From an uncultured Lachnospiraceae bacterium (GTDB taxonomy: Bacteria; Bacillota; Clostridia; Lachnospirales; Lachnospiraceae), in contig CAJURU010000017.1 of assembly GCA_910588845.1 (NCBI GenBank), forward strand, positions 3,515 to 67,514: a DNA stretch of 64,000 nucleotides. The letters are read 5' to 3'. The notes under the pieces are model-generated. The model saw only the letters and a program-made list of their open reading frames with translations, ran no database searches and had not been told where the DNA came from. The translations under genes were made by a program, and so were the position numbers. Below, in pieces: positions 27,592-35,700 of this stretch; positions within the stretch are counted from its first letter, which is position 1, and every line of letters begins with the position of its first letter.

Positions 27592-27625
27592 CAAAGGCCC
27601 CTGCCCGATCCCGGCGGGGGTTTTT
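27592..27625 (+). terminator. Intrinsic terminator of the 22294 gene
   Basis: CCCCTGCC pairs with GGCGGGGG (one G-T pair) and is followed by TTTTT at about 27621-27625. Confidence 0.8.
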
Positions 27626-27633
27626 GCGTGGTT

Positions 27634-27870
27634 TTTTTATCTTATAGGAAAGACCTTGTCACGCTAAAGCGTGAAAGTGTCTTTCCTATAAGATAAAAAC
27701 GATTATGCGCACTCGCACAAGAGGAAATATGTCGCTAAAGCGACTGTGCTCGGCGCGGCAAAGTAGCCAAGTCCCTCATGATTGAGGGATTTAGGGAGTT
27801 GAAGCGGACTTGTCCGCTTTGTTCTTTTATAGAAAGAGCTTGTCACACTAAAGTATAGAAGTATTTTCCT
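27634..27870. repeat. Dense field of hairpins with CGC-TAAA-GCG loops
   Basis: This 300-plus base gap has no gene. It begins with a 21-bp stem (27634-27654 with 27679-27699) capped by a hairpin TCACGC-TAAA-GCGTGA. Then come GTCGC-TAAA-GCGAC (27731-27744), CCCTCA/TGAGGG (27773-27788) and AAGCGGAC/GTCCGCTT (27802-27819). From about 27823 a degraded copy of the first hairpin follows (CTTGTCACACTAAAG) whose arms no longer pair well. The function is unknown; it resembles a nest of palindromic repeat elements. Confidence 0.75.
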
Positions 27871-27941
27871 GTCTTGTTATCGGGCAGAAAATATAATAAA
27901 ATAATGCTGAATAAAATAAAGTTGTGAAAAGGAGAATCATC

Positions 27942-28835
27942 ATGCCGATATCATTTTATGAGGCAATCTGGATTTTTATAATATATGCGTTTCTGGGCTG
28001 GGTTGTCGAGGTGGCTTTTGCCGCATTCCGCTCCCATTCATTCGTAAACAGGGGGTTTCTCAATGGGCCCCTTTGCCCGGTTTACGGTTGCGGAGTATTG
28101 GCGGTGGTTGTTATTTTATATCCTTTGCATCGTAACTTATTTTTATTGTTTTTATGTTCTTTTGTCCTTGTATCTGCCATTGAATTTCTTACAGGTTTCC
28201 TGTTAGAGAAGCTTTTCCATAATAAATGGTGGGATTATTCGGAAAGGAAATTTAACATCTGTGGGTATATCTGTCCATTATTTTCTATTCTTTGGGGGGT
28301 GGGCTGCGTATTTGTACTGAAAGTATTTCATCCCATCGTGTATAGGGGAATCCGTCTGCTGCCCCGATTGCCAGGTACTATCGTGCTTATACTCCTTTGT
28401 CTGGTATTTTCGGTGGATTTGGCCATAACTGTGGCAACCATTCTTCAATTTAACGAGAGATTGCGTCTCTTAGATGAAATTGCCGGCAAGATTAAAATTA
28501 TCTCCAATGAACTCGGAGAGAATATCTATGAAGGAGTAACCGTCGCCGTGGAAAAGGGCGGTGAATTAAAGGAGAACATTTATGAAGGCGTGACCGTCGC
28601 CGTGGAAAAGGGCGGTGAATTAAAGGAGAACTTTGATATCAAAGCGACCGAGATAAAGAATACTTTTCTTGAGAAAAAATCAGAACGCTCACGGCTTCAA
28701 CAGCAGTATAATCGACTGTTATCGGAGAATATCAGTTTTGGCATGAAGCGTATTATGCGGGCGTTTCCCCGCATGAAATCAAGAGCTTACCAGGAGACTT
28801 TGTTAAAGTGGAAAAATCATTGGGGGGAAAAGTAG
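27942..28835 (+). CDS. CmpB-like (PF06541-type) membrane protein with internal tandem duplication
   Basis: A 297-residue integral membrane protein annotated in this family as putative ABC transporter permease (CmpB), without proof of transport. The N-terminal half has about five membrane helices and the typical FLGWVVEV, NRGFLNGPLCPVYG and NKWWDYS motifs. The ATG at 27942 is chosen over the in-frame GTG at 27924 because AAGGAG lies 7 bp before it. The cytoplasmic tail contains two near-identical 18-residue units (ENIYEGVTVAVEKGGELK) in tandem, then a coiled, basic end. It stands alone between a hairpin-rich gap and a terminator. The family is firm; the function is not known. Confidence 0.82.
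   Translation: MPISFYEAIWIFIIYAFLGWVVEVAFAAFRSHSFVNRGFLNGPLCPVYGCGVLAVVVILYPLHRNLFLLFLCSFVLVSAIEFLTGFLLEKLFHNKWWDYSERKFNICGYICPLFSILWGVGCVFVLKVFHPIVYRGIRLLPRLPGTIVLILLCLVFSVDLAITVATILQFNERLRLLDEIAGKIKIISNELGENIYEGVTVAVEKGGELKENIYEGVTVAVEKGGELKENFDIKATEIKNTFLEKKSERSRLQQQYNRLLSENISFGMKRIMRAFPRMKSRAYQETLLKWKNHWGEK
28518..28625 (+). repeat. Two tandem 54-bp units in the CmpB-like gene
   Basis: The units 28518-28571 and 28572-28625 each code for the same 18 residues and differ only at a few third-codon positions. A third partial start (GAGAAC) follows at 28626. Confidence 0.92.
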
Positions 28836-28872
28836 CGAACGTTATACAAAAATAAATGATAGAAACAAGGAA

Positions 28873-28915
28873 CAAAATGCCTTGATCGCATGGCGGTGCG
28901 GTTGGGGCGTTTTTG
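28873..28915 (+). terminator. Probable intrinsic terminator of the CmpB-like gene
   Basis: CAAAATGCC (28873-28881) pairs with GGCGTTTTT (from 28906), with one T-G pair, and the stem runs into the T-run. The loop is large (about 24 nt). Confidence 0.55.
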
Positions 28916-28956
28916 TCTATAAAATCCTGTTCTTTTTCTGAATTTTGCGGCAGAAT

Positions 28957-29019
28957 CTTAAATAATTGCTACAATATTAAAATAATACCATATGGTGCGT
29001 AAATAATCCTTGCTAAAAT
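28957..29019 (+). promoter_or_regulatory. Conserved upstream box plus extended -10, copy A
   Basis: The box at 28957-28987 starts CTTAAATA and contains TGCTACAA and TTAAAA. The extended -10 TGCTAAAAT is at 29011-29019, its hexamer starting 57 bp after the box start. The same box at the same 57-bp distance from a TGCTATAAT precedes the 32761 gene. The layout fits an activator site next to a weak -35. Confidence 0.6.
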
Positions 29020-29057
29020 TAATTATTATTACAATCGGCGTAAAAGGAGGATAAAGC

Positions 29058-32000
29058 ATGAAGAAGAAAATTTTAGCTATGGTATTGAGCCTGGCTATGG
29101 CAGCCACTATGCTGCCGGCGACATCAGTGCAAGCTGCCGACGGCGTTACGGCGGCTGCGCCAACGCAATTGTCAGATGAGATAGTGGATTTAGGGCTAAG
29201 CGCTTCTAGTGTAAAATCAGATTATACAGCAAGCTGGGAGAAGTTGGCAGGAATTAATGAAAACTGGGAACCTACAGTGTCTAATGATGGTACAGGGAAG
29301 GGTTGGGGAAACTATCCTCAAGCAGAAGGAAGCAAGCATTGTGTGCAGTATAACTGGAATGCGCCTGTTACCACGAATTGGATGCAGATTTTCTGGTATG
29401 ATGATGGCGGCGGTACACGCATTCCACCAACACTGACGATTCAGTATAGAAATGATAAGATTGTCTCTCCCGATGATCCTACAGTGCCAGCGCCTGATGA
29501 TGACGAAGGATGGACCAATGTTACAATGATAACTGATTATGCGGATGCCCAGATGACGGATCAATATAATACGATTGGATTTGAGGAGATTACTGCAACG
29601 TCTATCCGCCTGGTAATGCCAATTCGCCAAGGAGCATCAGCAATGGGAATCTACCGCTGGAAGGTTATGGCGCCGCTTTCAGGGGAAGCTGCGGATCAGA
29701 GGGATAAAGATGCATTGACATTGCCGGCACAGACAGATGAAGCTTTTAACCTTCCCTCTAAAACGATAAGCGGTAAGGCTATTTCCTGGGAGTCATCCAA
29801 TACAGCGATTACTGTAGACGGAACTACTGCGAAGGTTGCAAAAGTAGCCGAAGAAACAGATGTAACTATGACAGCCAAAGTAGATGGGGGAGTATTCAAG
29901 AGTATTATAGTTAAAGTATTGCCCTCTGCTGAGAAGATTGACCTCTCAACGATTACCGTACCTGGTTATCCATATACGACGGAATACACAGGAGCAGCTC
30001 AGTGGCCGCGGAATGTAGGGACATTAAATATTGATGGGACTGAACTATCAGAAAATATTAATTATACATGCAGTGGGACTTTTCAGACAGACGGTCCAAT
30101 AAATGCAGGAGAAAAGACTGTTATCCTCACGGCAAAAGAAGGTGATAAACTTTGCACTGGAAGTATAACATTGACTTATACTATTACTCCTAAGGTATTA
30201 AGGGAAGAGAATGTCACGTTAGAACAGGAAGAGTATACATACGTGGAAGGCACGCCAATTGAACCTGCTGTAACTGTAAAGGCAACGGTGATAAGTACAG
30301 AAACATGGCAGCCAGTCGAAGTAGTATTGGAAAAGGATAAAGATTACACAGTAACGTACAGCAACAATACTGCACCGGGAGCCGGAATGGTAACCGTAAC
30401 GGGTAAAGGTAATTTCAGCGGTACCATACAGAAGAGTTTCTCCATCAATGAAGCAGGAAAGACAGCGATTGGTGCGGCAACCGTTACATTAGAGAAAGAC
30501 ACGTACTTAGAGACCGGCGCAGCCATTGAGCCTGGCGTAACATCTGTTGTTCTGGGTGAGAAAACTCTGACAAAGGACACAGATTATTCGGTGTCATATA
30601 TGAACAATGAAGTTCCTGGAACCGCAGAGGTTGTGATTGCCGGCAAAGGCGATTATACGGGAAGTGTGAAGAAAACCTTTACGATTCTCAAAGACTTAAA
30701 TAAAACGGAGATAGTTCTGAGCAACAATGGTATTTATGAGTATACAGGAGAGGCCATCAGCCCATTTATAGAGGTTGTAAGGTACGGCAGCCAGGAGTTA
30801 AAGTGGCAGCAAGATTGGATGCCGGTAATGCCGGAAGAAGATGTGATAAATCCTGGTACTTATGAGATAGGCATAACGTGCGAAGGAATTACAGGCAAAG
30901 ATTTCGGCGGAAGCAAGACCATTACGTTCAAGGTTGTAAAGACATTGACGGAAGCGGACGTTACGGTAAATGGCGAGTACATGCAGACGGGGGCGCAGAT
31001 TAAGCCGGATATTACCGTCAAAGTAACTTTGAAAGAGAATGGTGAAGATGTTGAGAAGACTTTAGTAAAAGATACCGATTACACGGTAGAGTACGGTGAG
31101 AATATTACCGTAGGCGAAGAAGCGGGAACCGTCATTGTCAAAGGTAAGGGAGATTATGCAGGAACGGTAACTAAGAAATTTGCTATCAAGGAAGATCCGA
31201 ATTTCAATAACAAGATTGATCTTGGCGGGGTTACAGTAACATTCCCCAATGAGGGCAAATATGAATACACGGGTGCGAAGATCCAGCCGACAGCTACTGT
31301 AAAAGATGGTGAGACGCCATTGGTTAATGAAAGCGATTATACAGCAGAGTATCCGCAGGATGTAATCAGCGTGGGCGAAAAGTCAGTGACTGTAAATCCT
31401 GGAAGCAACGGCAAGTACAAGAACAGTAAAGCGGCGTCTTATGAGATTAAGGCCAGGACGCTGACAGACAGCAATGCGGAAGTAACTCTTACAATGCCTG
31501 GCAATATAGAGGAAGGGACACAGATTAAGCCGGAAGTATCGGTGAAAGTGACAGTCAACAATTATGCACATGAATGGTATCAGGAAGGAGATGCAGCGAT
31601 TACGCATGATCTTGCCAAAGATACCGATTACACAGTAGAATACGGCGAGAACAAGACGCCGGGCGCAGAGGCAGGAACTGTCATCATCACAGGTAAAGGC
31701 AATTATGCCGGAAGCGTAGTAAAGAAATTTGATATCCCGGGCTCCGGGCAGGAAGTAACAAAGACGGATTTAAAAGACGCAGTCGTAACGGTTCCGAACT
31801 GTACTTATAATAAAAAACCACAGGCTCCGGCTGTCACAGTAAAAGTAGGAGGCAAGACTTTAGTAAAAGATACAGATTATACGGTTTCCTATGCCAACAA
31901 TGTCAATGCTGGAACGGCAAAGGCGCTCATTACCGCCAAAGAGGGCAGCGCTTATACCGGATCAGCAGAGAAGAGTTTTACAATCAATAAGGCCAATGCC

Positions 32001-32534
32001 ACGATTAAGGCAAAGAACATTACCAAGACGGCCGGCGAGAAAAACTTTAGTTTTGGAGCTTCTGTAAACAGCGGTGGGAAATTAAGTTATAAATCATCGA
32101 AAACGAAGATTATAAAGGTTGTCAAAGGCAAGGCGCAGATTACCGGTGTTGGAACATCAAAGATTACGATAACAGCGGCGGCTACGGCAAATTATAAGGC
32201 GGCTGCCAAAACCATTAATATTAAAGTTAATAAGCCTAAGAGAGCAACGCTTTCCAAAGCAGAGAGCAAAAAATCCGGCCAGCTGAAAATCTCCTGGAAG
32301 AAGGATGCAAAAGCAGCGGGCTACAAAGTAATCTATTCCACCGATAAGAAGTTTAAGAACAAAAAAGCTGCCAGGACTGTTACGATTAAGAAGAATAAGA
32401 CGGTAAGCAAGACGATCAAGAAGCTGAAAAAAGGCAAGAAGTATTATGTAAAGGTATGTTCTTATGCAAAGATTGGTAAGAAGGAAGTTCTTGGCAGCTA
32501 TAGTAAGGTGAAGAGCGTGAAGATTAAGAAATAG
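29058..32534 (+). CDS. Secreted Ig-like repeat surface protein with galactose-binding-like domain, no catalytic domain
   Basis: This 1158-residue secreted protein has no recognisable enzyme domain. A signal peptide (1-26, nearly identical to that of the 32761 enzyme) is followed by an F5/8-type sugar-binding-like domain (about 40-206, with FWYDDGGGTRIPP). A degenerate Ig-like domain (214-292) comes next, then about eight repeats of 75-95 residues (about 295-975) with the pattern EYTG..I.P.V.V, DYTV.Y..N and GKG.Y.G....F.I. A Big_2-like domain and a very Lys-rich FN3-like tail (KSVKIKK end) finish the protein. It looks like a glycan-binding scaffold or adhesin that could keep the cell near the substrate of the neighbouring arabinofuranosidases. 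GGAGG lies 7-8 bp before the ATG. Its own promoter box and terminator are visible. Confidence 0.82.
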   Translation: MKKKILAMVLSLAMAATMLPATSVQAADGVTAAAPTQLSDEIVDLGLSASSVKSDYTASWEKLAGINENWEPTVSNDGTGKGWGNYPQAEGSKHCVQYNWNAPVTTNWMQIFWYDDGGGTRIPPTLTIQYRNDKIVSPDDPTVPAPDDDEGWTNVTMITDYADAQMTDQYNTIGFEEITATSIRLVMPIRQGASAMGIYRWKVMAPLSGEAADQRDKDALTLPAQTDEAFNLPSKTISGKAISWESSNTAITVDGTTAKVAKVAEETDVTMTAKVDGGVFKSIIVKVLPSAEKIDLSTITVPGYPYTTEYTGAAQWPRNVGTLNIDGTELSENINYTCSGTFQTDGPINAGEKTVILTAKEGDKLCTGSITLTYTITPKVLREENVTLEQEEYTYVEGTPIEPAVTVKATVISTETWQPVEVVLEKDKDYTVTYSNNTAPGAGMVTVTGKGNFSGTIQKSFSINEAGKTAIGAATVTLEKDTYLETGAAIEPGVTSVVLGEKTLTKDTDYSVSYMNNEVPGTAEVVIAGKGDYTGSVKKTFTILKDLNKTEIVLSNNGIYEYTGEAISPFIEVVRYGSQELKWQQDWMPVMPEEDVINPGTYEIGITCEGITGKDFGGSKTITFKVVKTLTEADVTVNGEYMQTGAQIKPDITVKVTLKENGEDVEKTLVKDTDYTVEYGENITVGEEAGTVIVKGKGDYAGTVTKKFAIKEDPNFNNKIDLGGVTVTFPNEGKYEYTGAKIQPTATVKDGETPLVNESDYTAEYPQDVISVGEKSVTVNPGSNGKYKNSKAASYEIKARTLTDSNAEVTLTMPGNIEEGTQIKPEVSVKVTVNNYAHEWYQEGDAAITHDLAKDTDYTVEYGENKTPGAEAGTVIITGKGNYAGSVVKKFDIPGSGQEVTKTDLKDAVVTVPNCTYNKKPQAPAVTVKVGGKTLVKDTDYTVSYANNVNAGTAKALITAKEGSAYTGSAEKSFTINKANATIKAKNITKTAGEKNFSFGASVNSGGKLSYKSSKTKIIKVVKGKAQITGVGTSKITITAAATANYKAAAKTINIKVNKPKRATLSKAESKKSGQLKISWKKDAKAAGYKVIYSTDKKFKNKKAARTVTIKKNKTVSKTIKKLKKGKKYYVKVCSYAKIGKKEVLGSYSKVKSVKIKK

Positions 32535-32557
32535 AGATTTTAATGAATTAGCACAGC

Positions 32558-32585
32558 AAAGGCCGCTCCTGTTGGGGCGGTCTTT
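32558..32585 (+). terminator. Intrinsic terminator of the 29058 gene
   Basis: AAAGGCCGCTCC pairs with GGGGCGGTCTTT (two G-T pairs) around a TGTT loop, ending in TCTTTT. Confidence 0.85.
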
Positions 32586-32663
32586 TGCTGCAAACGTTTT
32601 TCCATGTGCAATTGACAGAATGAGAACAAGGTACGGCAGACTTTTTAACTTTAATTTCTTTAC

Positions 32664-32726
32664 CTTAAATATCTGCTACAACCTTAAAAAAGTGTCATTT
32701 AGAGAGAACAAAAAAGTTGCTATAAT
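32664..32726 (+). promoter_or_regulatory. Conserved upstream box plus extended -10, copy B
   Basis: The box at 32664-32694 matches copy A at 24 of 31 positions (CTTAAATA, TGCTACAA and TTAAAA shared exactly). The extended -10 TGCTATAAT is at 32718-32726, with a weak TTTAGA -35 at 32698-32703. The box start to the -10 hexamer is 57 bp, as in copy A. Confidence 0.65.
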
Positions 32727-32760
32727 TAAAATCATTATGAAAAGTGAAGGAGGAATGAGG

Positions 32761-35700
32761 ATGAAACGAAGAGTTTTAGCTATGGTATTGAGCCTGGCTA
32801 TGGTATTCACCATGCTGCCGGCAACGACGCTTCAGGCAGAAGAGAATGTTGCGGTGGAATCTGTGGAGAAAGCCGATGCGGAGTGGGGAGAAAATCTTGC
32901 GCGCAGTGCAACCGCAAGCGCGGCGCATAATAACACGCAGCCGGCGGCTATCAATGACGGAGTTTTGGCGAATGGGAATCCTGCTACCAGCTGGAACTGC
33001 TGGAATGCGCCAGAATCCAGTTATCCAATGCCGGTGACGCTTACATGGAACGCACCGCAGAAAGTTGCTTCTATGCGCGTAATGTGGTGGTCTGACGGCG
33101 GCGGCGTTACATGGCCGTCCAATGCTAAGGTACAATATCTGGATGGAAGCGAGTGGAAGGATATTGCCAATGCAGGCACTGAGCACGGAGGATTTAACGG
33201 CGACGGCGGTGTCTGGAATATTGTGAATTTTAAGAATCCGGTTACTACCACAGCAGTGCGTATGTTGGTAGGCAGGAATGTGCAGGGAACAACCGGAGTT
33301 GGTATCAGTGAATGGGAAGTATATGGCAACATAATTAAAGAAAAACTTGCCCAGGCACAAATCACTGGGGCAAGTAAGGTAGTTGTAGGAGAGAAAGAGA
33401 AGTACGTTGCAGGAACAGTGCCGTCTATGCTGGCGTCAAGCGCATCTTATGAGTGGTCAGTCGCTCCGGCAGACGTAGCTGTAATTGAAGGAACTGCAAC
33501 TGGAAGTACTATTTCTGTCAAAGGATTAAAAGAAGGAAAAGCAACGCTGAAGCTGAAAGCCACGCATGAAGGCGTCAGCCAGGAGACGCAAATTGCTCTT
33601 CGCGTGCGCTTGGAGAAGATTCAGAGCATTGATACTTACAGGACGGCTACGGCTGCCGGCGTCGCACCTATTTTGCCAGATTCCGTAGTGGCAAACGGGC
33701 TGGAATTTGACGAGCCGACGCCATCTTTAAAGAGCGCGACAAAACCGGATTTTGACTTTGCCGAAGAGTTTAATTCTCGTCTGGTTCCGGTTACCTGGGA
33801 GCCAGTAGACAAGGCAAAATATGCAAAAGGACAGGAAGGAAAAGCCTTTACTGTCAGGGGAACAGCTACTTATGACAATAAAGATTATGTGGCTACGGCA
33901 TTAGTGACAGTCAAAGAGCCGGCTGCCGCCGCAGAATCCAACAGCAGCGTTACATTTGAAAATGTTCAGTTAAACGACGTTTTCTGGGCGCCTAAACAGG
34001 AAGTCAATGCCAAGAATTCTTTGAAAAAGGCCATTACGGAGATTGAAAAGGCATCCGGTGGAGAGCCCAATTATGATAATGCGATCAAGAAACTGAACGG
34101 TGAGACAGATTACGACGCATTTAATGGATATGTGTTCCAGGATTCTGATATATATAAGAGTATCGAAGCAATTTCCTATACGCTTTCTGCAACGCAGAAT
34201 GACACAGACCCGGAAATGGCAGAGACAAGAAAGTTTTTGGAGGATAAGCTTAACAGCTGGATTGAAAAGATTGAAAAAGTACAATATGCCGACGGTTATA
34301 TTGACACATTCTTTACTTTGCGCAGCCAGAGTTCCAGTGGCGGCGGTTCGCCGGGAACACACCGTTGGCTGAACCTTTCTAACCACGAGATGTACAACGC
34401 GGGCCATTTCTTAGAAGGCGTCGTTGCGTATACGCGTTACCGTGAAGGAATTGGCAAACCGGATTACAGGCTGTATGTAGCAGGAAAGCGGTTTGCTGAC
34501 CATATCGTGGAGACATTTGGACCGGCAGGAAAGAGACATGAAGTGCCGGGACATGAAGAGATCGAGTTGGCATTAGTGAAGTTTGGCAAGCTTGCAGAAG
34601 AGTATGAAGGCAAGGGAGCCGGACAGGATTATTACGATACCGTTAAGATTTTGGTTGACAGGCGTGGTGAAGACAGAGAATTGCGTGAAAGCGGTTACAA
34701 GGCTGGAACGTATTCACAGGATGCAACGCCGTTTAAAGAAGAGACGAACGCAGTAGGCCATGCAGTGCGCGCCAACTATTTCTATACGGGCGTCACAGAT
34801 ATTGCAACCTTGCTGCCGGAAGGAAATGCTGACAGAGACGCTTATCTCAACAGTTTAGATACGATCTGTGATTCTGTTACAGAGAAGAAGACTTACATAA
34901 CAGGCGCAATCGGAACGACGACTCCCGGAAGTGATTCTGAGGGGTATGGTAAGGAATATGATTTGCCGCCTGGACAATCTTATGCTGAGATTTGTGCGGC
35001 GATTGCAGCGGCAAACTGGAATCAGAGAATGAATCTGCTGCATGAAGACGCCAAATATGCAGATATGGTAGAGAGAAATCTCTATAACTCCATTCTGGTG
35101 GGAACGAACTTAGATGGAAACCGTTTCTATTACAGTACTCTGCTGGAAGTAAACAATGGACAACGGCGTTCGGAATGGTTTGGCTGCGCTTGCTGCCCGC
35201 CGAACTTGATGCGTACGATTGCAGCGGCAAGCGGTTACATGTACACTGTGCATAAGAATGATTTATTTGTAAATATGTATATCGGAAGTAACGGTAAGGT
35301 GAACGTAGGCGGTACACAGGTTACCTTGAAACAAGAAACGGCATATCCCTGGGAGGGAACTGTCAAGATGACTGTAAGTCCGGCAGCAGAGAAAGCATTT
35401 ACCATGAAGATCCGGATTCCTGGATGGGTAAATGAACAGAAGAACAAGACCGTTACGATTAAGGTAAACAATGCGCCTGTCAGCGCTGTGGCAGAGAAAG
35501 GCTACGTTGCGATTAACAGGACATGGAAAGCCGGAGACGTAGTAGATATTGATATGCCGATGGAAGTGCGCAAGACAGAATCTCATCCGTTGGTAGAGGC
35601 AACGCAGGGAGAAGTTGCATTGCAGAGAGGCCCGGTCGTATATTGTATGGAAAAAGCCGGCAATGCACAGCTTAATGCAAACATCAGCGACTTTAACCCA

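Noticed and set aside
26523..27594. Antisense 183-codon frames opposite the FIVAR and FN3 modules
   Set aside because: Codon structure follows the plus-strand gene, products have no domain similarity, and no promoter or ribosome-binding site is visible.
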